NCBI GenBank assembly: GCA_034509425.1
Contig: JAVTVJ010000487.1
Coordinates: forward strand, 496,001-560,000
Reading direction: 5' to 3'
Length of the DNA stretch: 64,000 bases
Source of the DNA: Eopsaltria australis
Taxonomy: Eukaryota; Chordata; Aves; Passeriformes; Petroicidae
Part shown: one piece after another, positions 24,001 to 39,000 of the stretch
How positions within the stretch are numbered: position 1 is the stretch's first letter
How the letters are laid out: every line of letters begins with the position of its first letter
The notes under the pieces: model-generated
What the model saw: the letters and a program-made list of their open reading frames with translations, nothing else
Told to the model about the DNA's origin: nothing
Database searches by the model: none
Translations under genes and position numbers: made by a program

Positions 24001-27000
24001 CATTTTTGCATTCACTAAGTGACCCTACCTGTAGCTGAAATTTGGCAGCTAGTTGTTGGAACTCTGGGGAGGTGGGGTCACTAAGTTCAACTGTGTACTC
24101 CTGATCAGTGAGAGTGACACTGAATTCCACCATTTGCTCCACAGGCAGTTCAGGGACTGCATTTGTTCCCAGGTCCTGGAAAAGAAAAGGCAGGGACAAA
24201 AAGTGAATTAAAAAAAAACTAAGTGATTTTCACCCCCCCTCCACAATTCAGTATTTAATAGGTAGAAATATTCCCTTTTAAGCCCATCCCCAAAATAACT
24301 TTCTGAACTATATGCCTCAAAAGGTGAGAGTTTCCAGACATATCTGTTGTCTTAATTCTTTTGTCTTTGCAAACAAGTTTCTATTACTCTCATTTGAGAG
24401 TTGCCTTTGATATGCATAAATGAAGATGAAGAGAATCAGGCCTTTCTTGCACAGAGACTCTTACCAAGTCTTAGTTCCATCATCATAAAGTCACATAGCT
24501 GTCTCATGTTCAGAGAGGTTTGCATTTGTTTTTCCTGATAGGAAAATAGAATTATCCCTACCCATGGTATACCTTTCTTATGCAGTTGCTGCTATTAAAA
24601 GTTTTCTTATTTATTTTTCTGTTTCCCAACAGTATTTGCAGCTTTTCCCTCCACTGTGAGGCCACACACCTGTGCTGAGACCACAGCTGCCAGGACAGGG
24701 AAAACAGCCCCTGGCAGCACCCCTCCCCTCTCTCAGAGGTATCTCTTACAGCAGGTGCTGTTAGTTTGCAGAGGGGCAGTCCCCAGTGCCCTGGCAGCAG
24801 GTGTCAGAGAGCCCTCTCACAGGTGGCTGGTCAGAAAAAGGCAGGGAAGGCCCAGTCCTATCTCCTGTATTGTGGAAAGCACAGCAGGTATGCTTTTTTG
24901 GCATTATTTAGTGAAAACAACACTACAAAATGGTGCAAAATAGGCAACAGGCCCCTCCTTAAAAGAATGAAAACTGCATAAAAGCTCGTTGCCATGCTTT
25001 TGTATTTTCTACTATATACTCAAGAAGCATCATGCACTACTCCAGTACATAAGAGATGCTAATAAATCCCTTCAGTCCTGTCAGCTGAAACAGAGCTGAG
25101 CACACGTTTTTTATAAGTATAAGGTTTCACCCTCTTTCCTGCTAGCTGAGGTCAAAATGAAAAGGTGAGTGGAAAAGTGAGTACAAACACAGGCTGCCCT
25201 CACCTTCACAGGAGTCTTCGTGTCATTGAAAATTTCGTTGAGCAATGTGCCATTAGAAGAGAGGGGTGTGCCAGGAGAACCTGTGGGGGAGGGTTGAAAG
25301 AAAAGTCAGGAAAGAATGATTTGCACATCAAAAGTCCTCCCCTTTGTGTGTTGGTCAGGTGTCAGCTCACTGGAGTTGTTTTCCTTCAGGAAGGTGCTTG
25401 AGCACAAGTCTGTGACAGTGGAAGGTGTGGGTAAAGCTGCTGCTTTTTATGTAATAGACAACTTTTTTTTCCAGGTCAAACATTAGTGGTGTGGTACATG
25501 TGTGACTGCAGGTGTAAATGACACTGACTATGCATCAATGAAATTGTGTGAGTTAATAATGTTTGGTTATTTCCTGTCATACCACATCGTGTATCACCAA
25601 GTGTCTAAGCTTAATTTTGCCAATTGAGATCTTTGTCTCTTTGACAGCCACTTTTCTTTAGGGCTCAATTTAAAGTAACGAGACATTGACAAAGTTTTCC
25701 ACCTAGAGGCAAAATTGCCCTGCTGGAAGTCCTTACCAGTAAGATTCTGTTATATTTGACCCTCATAAGAATATATGTTCAGGATGGTTTCTCCTTGAAC
25801 CAAAATGATCATATTTACAGATTTTTATCACTTTGTGAATTGCTAATGTTATTTTAAAGAATTGTAGTACACAACAGGGTTGGTAGGTCTAATCGTAATA
25901 ATCTGATCAATTTATTGTCTTGGCATCACTCTGACTTTCTTGCTTCTCAGTCTTTATTTGCCTTGTTTGCTTATTTTGGTTAACAAAACGCAGCAACTGA
26001 CATTCTAAATGGTATTTTGTAACTGAAAAAAAATTAACCCTGTATTATCTCAGTTTGAAACTAGGTAAACACATACATTTGAAGACAAACTTTGAATGCA
26101 ACATTTGAGTAGCAAATATGTTGTAAAGAGATAAAAAAACTTCCTCTCAAAGATTATTTTGCTAGAACATTTTCACTCGACTGAGCCAAGCTTCTAAAAC
26201 ATTCATTAAATTATAGCCTTCTAAGACCTAAGAATCATTTGCCTTAGCAATTTTATTTGACAGGCAGACACACAACCACCAGATTGATTTTACCTGTAGA
26301 AATGGAGGGAATGTCTTCCACTTTCTTGCCTATTTTCTCTGCTGATATTTCATCTTTCCTATCAATCAAATAGAAATGAGTGATTTAATTTTCTGCATAT
26401 TGTACCAGCAATGACAAAAGAGTATAAAAACCAAAACCATATAGAAATGATCCCTATATGAAGTGTAGTTTGGATGAGAGAAGTTACCTCTCCTAGAATG
26501 TTTTGTGACCTGATTAAACAGGCAGTGGAACAGCCTGTCAGGAGGTTCTGCAGAACCTCATTCTGCTCATGAGGTTTTGTGACAGATTTTATCAATGCCA
26601 CCAGAGGGATGGGATCACAGAGATTAAATCAGTGCACTGGGTCTGGTTTTTTCACACTTGGAAGTCAATGAAGGGTTGACCATGTTCTAAAATGGAAGCA
26701 AGTCTTCTTATATGCCATCTAAATCAACCTTTGTCTCCTTTGCCATTTCTCATTCTATCAAGGTAGTTCAGTGAGAGCTTTGGGATTCTTCTAATTTTAG
26801 AGCCAATGAACATTTCAGGTTCTAGGTGTGTTTCATATAGTGTGATGTAAGGAAATATTGAGTGGGCTTATTTTTCAGTTGTCAGCCTGCATTATAATGC
26901 CATAAGGATGCTTTCAAATAATGATAGTATCAAATCAGATTCCTGAATCCAGACTATTTTGAGATGTAGAAATGTTAATGTTTGCTTCTGGATGTAATAT

Positions 27001-30000
27001 TCATGGGTTAATGGCTACCATGGCCCCAAGGAGGACAGCTAAAATCTCAAATAAGAATACGGTGGGTACAATGTATCACACGATTTGGTTTGGTTTTGTT
27101 GATAATTAGTTGCTGTTTTACAGTCATGTGGTGATGAATACCTTTTCAATAGCTACTGTTAGCTGGCCTGAAAAACAGCAATAATATCTATCTCTAAGTA
27201 CATTTAAAAATAAATAGATGTATTAAAATTTCTTCTACTTAGAGCAGAAATTATTCTATAGCCTTAAAACCAAATTGTTATTCATTTGTAGCTTTTAGTA
27301 AATTTAGGTTAAAATTTAGGTAAGAATCTTCTAAGGGACATTTTGAGTTTTTTCTCTACTGAAATTGGGGTGTGAATTGCAATTCCTCAAATCTTCTACA
27401 GTGCATTTGGAAAACTCATATGAGTGAAAGAACTAAGGGCACTGCAAATGTGTAGTGTGGTGTTATCTGAGATAGCATAAAGCTTGTAGCATAGACAGAA
27501 AAGATGTCTGAGCTGCATTTCTACCCAGGAACAACCTAGATGTTTAATAACATAAATAAATGACAACTGATTTACCACATCCTCTAGATATCTTGTGTGG
27601 TGAGAACTAAGGTATTATTTGTAATGTTTTGATAATGTTAGCTAGTTATGTGTTGTATCTATAATTGGAGGCTGATTTCTCTACATGACATCTACAGAAG
27701 ATACAAAATATTTCCTAAGCCACACAGTAGTAAAGATGAAGTTCAACCAGGCATAATCATTGCTGTCTGTATTTTCAGCTAAAATACAAGCAATTTCATG
27801 GAATTTACTTCACCTTCTGAATTGTGTCTAGGGAAAACAGTACTGTTCATAAAGAACCTAAGAAGTCTGAGATCAGTCAGTTCACTTAATGCCTTGCTGC
27901 TGCTGCTTGCTCTAGGATGAATGAAAATACCTCCCTTTGGCCTTCCAGGGGAGTTTAATTAGCCCTACATTATTCAAAATACCTCAGAGCTCCCATGTCA
28001 GAACGAATTAAGATACATAAGACCTCTGTGATCATGAGACAGTGTAACCTATGAATAGAAAAGATTCTTTGCCTGAAAATCTCCTGAAAATCAGAGAAAA
28101 CTTGAAGGAAAAAAACAATACATCAATCAGAAGTTCTGGACAATGATTTGTCTGGCTGCACTATAGTATTTATATGCAGAGAACCAGAGCTCAGTATGGT
28201 AGCTTTAATCCTGCCATTCTCATACTTCTGAGCATTGCCAGGAGCATACTTTTTCTGAACAGTTTATAGAATAAAGTATGACATTAGTTAACACCATGAC
28301 GATGCATAAAAATACAGGAGAAACCTAAAGCAAAGACATAGAGTTTTCATGTTATTGTTCAATGTAGCCTCTCTACTAAACTTTTATTAAGGTCTCTGAC
28401 TTTCTTTTTGAGAACTTTTGTCACACTCCCAATCAACACTAGTCTAACGCAAAACCATGACTCTGTCAGGGTTTCATGCTCACATTAGTCTGAGAAAACA
28501 TCCAGTGGTGCCTTGAAATAAACAGGTAGCCCAGACATTTGGCCACATCCATTATTTGTGATTCAATTCCTGTGTCCTATGACACATGCAGTATACACAT
28601 CTCTCACAGCACACACCAAATACACCACAGTGCTAACTCAATATCTGCTCACATCCAAACACAGCTACACATATCTTTTCAAAGAAGCAGTAACATCAAG
28701 TGGCAAGATTCTACTTGTGCTACTTACCTTTCCTGGAAGGTTCTATGTTTTACTCGCTGCAAAAAGATTAAGAAAAACAGCATTTTACTAGTGGATGTAT
28801 CCAACCATTAAGCCTGTTAGCTCTTTTGTTTACTATACTTTTATGTTTTCCTTCTAAGACACGCCCCCTCATTTTCCTGAGCAATACTTAGCCCTTAAAT
28901 GAGGAGATGGGGAGGGACTTGGGAGTCTCTCCCAGTTTCTAAACAAATGTCAGTAATCCTTACCCGCTGAATTATTTCCAGGTGCTCTTGGGAATTGCTG
29001 AAGTTTTTGCCAATGTCGAATATGCAAAAGGTTTCCCTCTGGCAGGCAGTAACCCAGTTCTGATATTCAGAAGTATCAGGGATCCGATCCAGAAAGATAC
29101 GAAAGGCTTCCCACACAGCTTCCTGGCAGACTGAGTAAGAAGAAAGGGGCTGGGGATGGATGTTTTGTACCAAATAGTAAACTTGAAAGCCTTTTAAAAG
29201 TGATTTGGCATTTACACATTCATCACTCAAGATGAAGGAACACGCTTCTTCAAAATGTTGTTTAAAAATGCTTTCAGAGAAGGGGATTTTCAAACTTATT
29301 AGAAAAAACGTTTTAACCAAAACTTGCTAGTAATTTAAAAACTGTTGCCTTTAGCACTTTACTTTGCAAAGCTCATTACTGTGAGACGGGACATTTATTT
29401 TCAGTACTTGATACCTACTTTGGCTTAGGGTGAGTTCATTATCTTCATTATCTAAAATATTGGAGTCTCTGAAATTAGTGCAGTCGGTTTCTCTACGTAC
29501 ACTCTAAACTTGCTGTAGGGATGTACTCACCTAGCTGTGTTAGGGCCCCTCAATAATACCTCAGGAACGACCTGCCCTCCCAGTAGAGCAGCTGCATGTG
29601 GAGCAGATGTGGTCAGGTTATTAAAAAGGAACAGACTATCTTTTGAAGAGATTTATTTATTATGAGCTAGCAATTAAAGCTACTTTCTATCTCCTTTTCC
29701 TTGCGATTTTCTGGTATTTGTTTTTCTGAGCAGTTACTGCTGAATAAAGATGTACCATCTGATGATAAGTAATCCAGTTACCAGATAAACGTGACACATG
29801 AGCAGCTGAGGAGGCATTGTAGTGTGTTCTCCCAGTTTGCCCCACATAAGGGACTGTCCTCATGGTGACCTAAGCTATGATGTGTTACTTCAGAGTTGGC
29901 ATAAGGTCACAGTAGGCTCAAGTATTCAACAGCAAATGTCTGAACTCCTACATTTGAGCTGTTTCATGTTGTGTGCTCGTCCCTGGAAGCACAGAATGCA

Positions 30001-33000
30001 TATATATGTTAAAAAAAATTCTAAATTTTCTTAGCAGAAAAGATCTCCAGGGAACTGATACAATCCCTAGTGTTTTTTCAGTTATAAATGTGTCATGGGA
30101 CTTGGAGGTGGGGAGGTCATCTCCTAGGCTTTAGACACAGAAAAGAACAGACCTGAAAGTATATCTCCAAAACAAAACAAAGGCGAGATTGTCCCGCAGA
30201 AGGGTACAGGCTCTAAGCTAACAGATTACCATTTCATGAAGGATTGTACTGTGGTTACAGAATCAAGGATGATGCACGCATCACTGCATTCTCAAGTGTA
30301 CCCCTTTTGTTCTCTCCATTTAGTAGTTTCAACAAAGTAACATGCTCAACTGGGAGGGCAGAAGTCTTTATCAGAAGTTCTGATCTTTCCTTGAAGGAAA
30401 ATTTTTTTGACGTTTTGATGACGGACATTGTAATGGAAAAGATGCAATTGTTCAAGGGAGCAGTAACACCTTTTTATGAGTGAGTGTACTAATTATTCAG
30501 CTGCAGAGACATGTTTTGTTGCTTGCTTTTTGGGAAGTACTCCAGTTTCAGTTGAAGAACTGGATGACACCTGCTTTGAAAAATTTTGTGAGTGTAGGAC
30601 ACTTCTGGGAAAAAGGAGTATAAGTTTAAAGCTTCTTGCGCTACAAGACTTATAGAGTCCAATATCCTAGCTGATGTTCCGCTCTCTGAAAAGCTGGTAC
30701 TGTCATATTCAGTTTTTTAAATGAAAGGGTCATAGGTACAGTTTTTTGAGTTCAGGTTAATGATACCTGTCTGTTTCAGGATAGCTTGTTTTAGCCTAAT
30801 CTGGGGTGTAACCAGGGAGTTTCAGGATTAATTTCTATTTAAGAAATACTTTTGGATCAACTCAACTTTTGGATACTCTGTGACACATTTCTGTCTAATC
30901 CCCATTGGATGCTACAATGAATACCAAATATTTTTATATCTATAGGAATAGCTACAGACATTAGTGTAGTTCTCCCATGCTGCCTATAGCAAGTGGCTGG
31001 TGGAGTAAAATTTTTTGCAGCTCTACATCCAGATCTCATTACAAAGGGAGCTAGTTGGTTCCCTGGCAGAGAGCTGAGGAGCAGCTAGGTTACACAGATG
31101 AATGTGGATGGATGGTGTCTGATAAAGAGGCAAAATAGATAAAGAAAGGTGATTTAGGGAGTAGATATTGCCTTAGATACTTACTTCCCAGAAATGCTGA
31201 CTAGGTTTTAGAATTAGCTTTGGACTGTCCAGCTGCAGTGCAAGTGCATGCATTTTTCTAATACAAAATGTAAAGGCTACAGAATGAAAGACTGGAAGGC
31301 ATAGAGGAAGAGAGAAAATTGGACCAAAAATTGGAATAATAATTTGATAAGCTTTCTATAGGCAAAGGAAGTAAAAAAAGAGCTGGAAAGGAACTGACCT
31401 AGTTGAGAAAGCCTTATTTTTAGAACATCTCAAATATTTCTTCTGCCCTAAGCTTTTGTCATGACTTGCTAGCAATTATCTCAGTGTTTATCGTATGCCA
31501 ACACTGCCATAGATTTAATATAACAATAGACACACCAACACGTTTGTGCAACGACCACTGAAAACTTCCAATACTTGTCTTAAACTGGTGCTATTAATTC
31601 TGAGTAGCAATGATGGTATCTGCTCTTTTGAGAAAGGTGGTACTTCTTTCAACACTAATGCAAGCACAATTTGTTCTTCATGTTCAGCCATACTAGAAGA
31701 GTGTGCAATTATTCTAAGTTCATTAGTCCTTTGAGTGAATTGTTTTATTTTCTTCTGGTAACTGTTTATCTTGAACCCTGCTGATGCACATGTAGCATTT
31801 GATTATCTATGTAAAAATAAAGCATAAAGTCAATAGTGCATACGCTGCCTAAAGGTGAAGAACAAGTTTCTGGAAAATTACTGTGTTTCCTCAATTAAAA
31901 GAAAGACTTGGAAGGAGGAAGTACATACTACAATAATCATCTTACCTCTTAATCTATAGTAAGCTTGGTGACTGGCTAAAATCTGCTTCACCGATTCTTG
32001 TGGGCAAACCTTCACGCCAGTTGAGAAAAAGGATGACCTCTTTGTTCGGTGCTTTGCCATGTCAAATATCCGCCTTATGGTTGATATCCTGGACCGCTTT
32101 GTTGTTCTTTCTGTTTTGTCTGACCCTGAGGTGACTGCAAGATGTTTGGCTTCAGCACGGTTTATTTTATTAGGAATTTCTGTAAAAAAAAAAATTTAAA
32201 ATAAAAAATGTACATAAACATACTTTGCCCAGGCAGTAGGTGTCCAATGCAAGTTCATATCTGGAAAATGGACATGAACTTGAGAATTCTTTTCCTTACA
32301 TTATGGTAGTGTCAATGCACTGAATGAATTATTGTGCTGAGAAGAAATGGCCTGTGACCACATGGGGGAACTGAGGCTGAAATGACTCGGTAACTAATTT
32401 TCTTGTGTTTCAACACGTGACCCCAGGACACACAGCGTAAAAGTTTCAGAAGCTCTAAATCCTGTTTTCAAAAGTGACTTTGGATTAGATCCACAAAAGA
32501 CACTTAAGTGCTTGAACTTTGTTCTACAGCATCTCATTTGTGAGCATATCGCCCTGTAGGGAAATTTACAGTACAGTGATAAGTAATGTCTACACTAGCA
32601 GATAAGGAAAATGAGAAATAGTTGTACCTTAAATCTTTAAACTCTTATCTTTCCTTTGGGCTTCAAGGGACATCTCCCTTTGAATCAGGTTCATAACCTT
32701 GAAGATTTCCCAAGAACTAGACCCTGAAACTTTCAAAACTTGAACAGGAGTGTTATTTGCTTGGGGAAAAGAAAGACCAGTTTCCAGTCTCTCTTTTATC
32801 CACGCACTCCTCTATCCTTCCCTCACATGAACTGAAGTATTCCTCAGAACAGACTATGATTGTTTCCTTGCAACTGGATGATAGGTGTTGTGAATGCTCT
32901 GACATCGTATATCAATAAATCTTTAAATGTTCCTGGCTAAGTGGAACAGCTACAGTGGAAAAAAGTGAAATTAGTGACTAGGAATTGAAGACCTAGGATT

Positions 33001-36000
33001 AAGTTTTACATATGAAGCTGTTCAGTTATAAAAAATGGAAAAGCTTCTAGGCTGTCAAGATAACCCTAAGCATAGGAACCTCCATCACAAAAATTCAGGA
33101 CTCATCTGGTTCCACTTCCTAAGTATTTGTATTGCAGTGCTACATGGCATTGCAGATAAATTTAATGTAAGAAAGTTAATGATAAAAATAGTGTATAAAC
33201 TACACCTTTAAATGAGCTAAAATGCAGCCTTTTGCAGGATCATGTGACAGGAGCAATGAGTATCCTTTAGATTATCTTCCAAAATTTTGTATACATGTTA
33301 ATAAAGATATTCAAGCAAATTTGGAAATACAATGCTCTTTTTGGTTGTAATTTGATATAGTAATTACAGATGAAATAATAAAGAAAAATATAAGCACAAT
33401 TGAAGACAATTTGAAAGAATTAGAAAACTTTAAGCAAGTTGTGTATTCTTGAATCCTGATTAATTAAATGAAAAAAATTAGTTTGAAAATGGTTTAAAAG
33501 CTTCTAATAGAAGAATAAAGGGAAATAATAGGGTTAAAAAGGAACGAGCTCAGTAGGAGTAGCACTATAAAAAAATAACAGTAAAAATTATCGGTTTGCT
33601 GGGGAAAGAAGAAATGTCATGCTGCATATAACAAACACTAATTATCCTGTTCTTAGGCATATCAAGAGAAAATACGGAAGATTAAAAACACATCATCTTG
33701 ACACTTTGGAATTGTGTTAATTAAATGTTTAAAGAAAAGTGGGCAGATAAATGATAAGAGAAAAATAATTGAAAAGCTTACTTTTATAAAAAGAATAGTA
33801 TGTGAAATGAAGAATGGGGAATGTTCTACCATGTGTGTCAGTAGACATATGACTATCTATATATGTCTCAGTTCCTATTAATTTCCAAATGAACATCCAT
33901 TGTTTACTGTGTAGAAATCATAGAACTAACATCTATATTTTGAGATGGGTGCTACACTGATGTGGAAAAAGGTCACCTGCTTCGTTGTGATGAATATTGT
34001 CTGAAAGAAAGGAAGTTATAAAACAAAGGCAAGGAATGATTGTTATTACTTTTTAATGCATGCCAGAGACAGTGACCTGCAGACCTGTAACTGCCTAATT
34101 GTTGCAAGACAATCTAAAATGGTGATGCATTTGACATTAAATGAAATGGAAGTAATTTTTCCACATTAATGTCAGGTCATGAACCATAAACTGCATAAAA
34201 GGAATTTCCCCTGTGAAAACACATAGTTGCATTCAAAGAAACCACAAGTGGTCAAACTCTGTTGAAACACAGAGTTATTTGAATGTTATACGGGATGAGA
34301 GAAGAAGATCCAATGCCACTGAAATCTCAAAGCAGATTCCTGAAATCCTCTAGAAGAGAAAATCAAAAATCCACATGGAAAGTAGCCAGTTGTAAAGTCC
34401 ATTACCTTTTACGAGGTGTATTAACTGTGATAGACCAGCTGCCCAGGCAGCCTGACCAACTGGGGCAGAGGATTTTGTCACTAAGCTCTTTGATAGCTTT
34501 TGTATGGAGCAGAGGCCTTTCTTGAAGGATTTGCTTCTTCTCCGGGATTTACCTCTAAGTCTTTAACTTGAATTAAGAATTATACTATTCATAAAACTGA
34601 CAAAGGAGATTCTTCTCAAATGATTGTTGTAATGATTTCAAAGTCTCCGTGTTAGGGTCCCTATTTGGGCTTTTCATACTGAGGAAGACAGCAGATATTT
34701 TCTACTTTCAGTTTGCACTGTTCTGCCACCCTATCCAGGGTGGATGCAAATTCTTTTTCTTTTCATTCTTTCTCTTCAGTGCTTTTTTTTTTTTTAAATG
34801 GAGCTGCTTCTAAAGTATCTCTATTGTAATAGGTTTAATTTCATTCATATCCTGTGGTTAGTAAATTTCTCTTACTAGAATAACTTTTACTATCAAAATT
34901 CTTTGAAATCACTTTTTTCACTAAACTTCAGAAAACTTTGACTTGGAGAAAGCATCAGCCTTTCTCTCCACATGATTGTTCAAGATTAATTTCCTAATAT
35001 TTGCTGACTGTGAATGGAAGAAAACTTGCCTTCTGGCATAAAGATTTCCTTGTAATTTTTCAGATCTGTGTTTTCCTCTGTGTCTGTGGAAATTCTGAAC
35101 TGAGAAATTTTTACCTAAGCCTCACAGATGTTTCAGCCATATACTTTATTAAAATATGCCTCCATCTATACCTTTTTATATGCTTTGATTTCAGTTTCCT
35201 GGGTTGAAAAAAAATCAAAAAGACACATGCTATTATGAAATTGAATCCATATATATTAGCTGATCCTTTTTCTTTTTACTACGCAAAACAGTAATCGAAT
35301 AAACTGGAGTGATGCATCATTTTACAGTTCATCATTTGATCATGTAAATAATCTCAATAACACTAGGCTGGTTAACTTTTCTTAAATAATATCTGTAATT
35401 TTTAAAAATTATTTTTTCTGATACAAACACATGCAATTGAAATATTTAGTATTTACCATAAATATACTGTGCCCAATTTGACTTTTTATTATTTAACCTT
35501 GTTCTTTCACAGAGGTGACTGTCTCAGTTTAACTTTTAAAGGGTAAGTTTAAGTTTTTTATTTTTCTTTGATAGTTCTAGGGCAGGAGGACAGATAACTG
35601 TAGAAGTCTGATAATGCTTTACTCTACTTCAGCTAATCTCCTTAAACAAAGGTCTAGCTCTCCTTTGCTCTCACGTGAAAGAATCTACACCATGGCCAAA
35701 TGTTCCAGACAACATACTTGAGGAAAAATATTGAGGAGGTTTTACCAATGTTATTTACAGAATCACTGTCAGCTCTTATTAAATTCTGACCTCTACTCCT
35801 GAACTTAGACAAATAGTACAAATTTTTTTTCAAAACACCATAAAGCAATTTTCAAAATATGATACAGCAATCTAATTCATATGGGATCTAATCAAAGTGC
35901 TTTGATATCCATACCAATCTCTCAAGTGCATGGTACTGTTCTTCAGATTTTGGTTTCAGATCAATGGTATTCATTTCACATATTAAAAATCTGAAATTCT

Positions 36001-39000
36001 TGAAATTAGGCCAGGCCTCTTCTCCGTGTCTCTTGAGGCCTGCATTATCAAATTTATACCCTAACTAAAATAACAAGGCAGGAAGAAGAGATTTCAAAAG
36101 TTCCTATGTGTTCTTAATAATCTGCATGTCAAAAAAGGAAAAGTACATCATTATTGAAATGGATTCTGGAGAATAAGACTTTAAAGTCATGCAGATAACT
36201 GGTCTGCCTTAGCTGGATTTTTAAATTTGCTTTTATAAACATAGGAGCAAGAGGGTCTTATTTATACCTTTTTGTGTAAATGAAGTGGATGCTTGTCTAT
36301 ATAGCTTCATTAATTTCTCTCTGTTAATCGAGCTAGTTTTGGAAGACCTCAAATTTTGATGTTGGTAGTTTGGGTTTTTTTCAGCAATGTAGATGATCTC
36401 TGTGTCGGAACATTTCTCTACAGCATTATTTTGACAGTAAACATTTATTTTTGTTTGACCTGAGAAAATTTAGATCCTTTTGAATACAAAGAGAAGAATT
36501 TAAAACAAGGTAACTTGTTTTAAATTCTTCTCTTTGTATTCAAACAGCAAAATTCAAGGTGAAAAAATTGTTGAAGTCTGAGTAATTCAACATTAAAATC
36601 ATCAAAAGGCTTGAAATGTGTGAAAAAGCAGACTGGTCTGAAAAATCAATGAATGTTCTTAGGATAGAGAGGAATGCTTGATTGATAAATGAGATATATT
36701 GCCTGCAAATTAAAATAACAATTAAAAGACAAGGCTTATGTAAGGGGAAATGTTGAAATACAATGAGGAAAGCTTATCAAGAAGATTAATTCAGCAAAGA
36801 TCCTGTAAACATGTTTTTATCGGGCCAACAGTTTGTTGATAATTGAGCCAGTAACAAAAGCAAGACTGACTAGTCCTGAAAAGTTGATCTTGAGACTTCT
36901 GAGTGGGCTGATCATCTGTAAAGACCAGATGAAGCACAGAAAGTTCAGAGAGAGGTAATACCTGGCCTCTTCACCTAGAGCACTCGCCTCCTGTCATGGC
37001 AATAGTGAGGATCCCACGTTCTAATGGAGCTTGCCAGTGACAGACAGGATGCCCATAGCTTGTCCTCTCCTTATATTCCTTTTAAAGTATTTTTTTTCCA
37101 TGGCATATTTCCTCAGGTCAGTTGCATGGGGAGAGTGTAACTGGATTTGAAGGGGCTTAGATGAGCAGAGACAGATTAAAATATGGCATGGCTTTATCAC
37201 CAAATGCTTCCTACATCCTGTGTGCAGCAATCTCTGTTTTCCCCATGCAGATGTGAAAGTGGAGGCCCTTTCCTTGTTACTCTTGCTGATGTTCAGGGCT
37301 GCTTTGCCAGTGCTTTGTCAGATACTGCAACTTTGATTGTGCTTGCTTTGCATTTCCAAATTTTTTTTCGCAACCATAAAGGCTCACAGTTTTGAAAAGC
37401 TCAGAGTATGGAACTTATCAAAGTAAGTATAGTTATTCCATACTAGAAAAATTAATGCTAATATTTAATCTGCTCAGTTGTCTGAGATCTCAGTGCCCTT
37501 AAACACAAGTTATATGGTTGCTTGAACTTATCTTCATGTCCAATATATTATTGAACTGTTTTTAATGCACACAGTGGAAGAACTTTGAAAGGAATTGCTG
37601 AGGGGTCTCAGCTGCAATGGTTATTGCATCCTGGTGCATGTATCCCTTATCTGGGTTGCAACTGGGACAGCTGAGACACTTAGGGGAACTCTGGATCTCA
37701 CTTCATCAGGTTTAGTGCACTGAGCCAGTGAACTGCTGAGTAAGAGGGCAGGATCCATTACTGTGGGGAAGTTTTGCTGAAAGATAAGCTGCTGACATTG
37801 ATGTTTAGCTTCAATAGAAGAGGAATTGTGACCAGGGGAGAATGTTTCTGTCTCCAAAAGAGAGTTAAGACATTTATTAAAAGTGAGTAATTTTAATTTT
37901 TCAGAATTAATATGGACAATGATGAGCTTGGTAATTCCTGTTTGGTATGTTGGCTTTTTGAATGCCATTCTTAAATGTGACTAAAGAGTAGCATTGCCTG
38001 TGGAATGTGGCCTGGATCTCTAATTATGGCAATTGTGTATCTATGGGGGCCAAGTCCAGGCCTCCAGTTTGGAAGATCCTGTGTCCAGTTGGCTAAAGTT
38101 CATTCATGAATTTCCTGTACAAGTACCACAAAGATGATGGCTACACACTCAGCACTGTTGAACCTTTCCTGTACCTACTAATATCTTGTATTATGCAAGA
38201 CTCAGCATCACCTTTACATTGCCAGGCTCTGCTTGTGCAATGGAGACTTTATGCTAAAGACAAAATATGCCTGACCCCTGTATCTCTTCCTTAGATTCAG
38301 CATGACAAAACATCACCTTCACATATTTCACAAGCTGCACTCAAGCTCTCTGTGACACAGGAGAGGAGTTCCAGGCTTCTGCTTAAAAGGTAAGTTCTAT
38401 CATTTTCAACCTTTTAAAGACTATGTTATTTTTCAAAATTAGATCTATACTAAGGGATTTTCCTTCTTGAGAATTCAGGAAAACAGTGGGCTTTCATAAA
38501 TCCTGCTTCTTGTCAGAAATGCATCATGATGCTTTAGATGTTTATGAAAGGTGAAGAATTTGTGGTGATCTAATAAGGTAATAAGGTAAAAGGTGCTCTA
38601 ATAAGATAAGTTTCCCATGCATCTTTGTGATACATTCCTATTGCAATCCTTATGTTAAAAATACTAAATGTTTGGTTATAATGAAACCACCTACACCTCA
38701 GAACATGTATGGAAATAAATCTGAAGAAAAATGTGATAAATTCTGAAATATATAACAATGACATTAGCAAATGTGCAAATTTTGATAAAAGCTCCAAAAC
38801 TTTTTGTTTTAATGCTAGGAAATGACATTAGGTAATAGTTCTTTTTCAGAACCCTTTAAATTAACCTGGATTTACATTTTGGTACCAAAGATCATGACTG
38901 TCATCCACCAATGTGTTCTTGGATTCCAGTAAGTGTGAAGAATTTAATTTCTGCAAGTAGGTAACACTGGGAAGCTAAAATAGATATCAGAATCCCTCAG

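Larger units (their letters stand above)
16900..31945 (-). other. IMPG1 introns 2 to 11 (non-exon sequence between listed exons)
   Basis: The introns between exons 12 and 2 measure from 207 bp (28,757-28,963) to 2,815 bp (29,131-31,945). Besides the CR1 at 17.0-17.3 kb I see no repeat I can name. A GC-rich patch of about 230 bp lies near 24,640-24,870 inside intron 6. A stretch at 17,843-17,860 is a short GA-rich run. Nothing else supports a gene. Confidence 0.6.
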
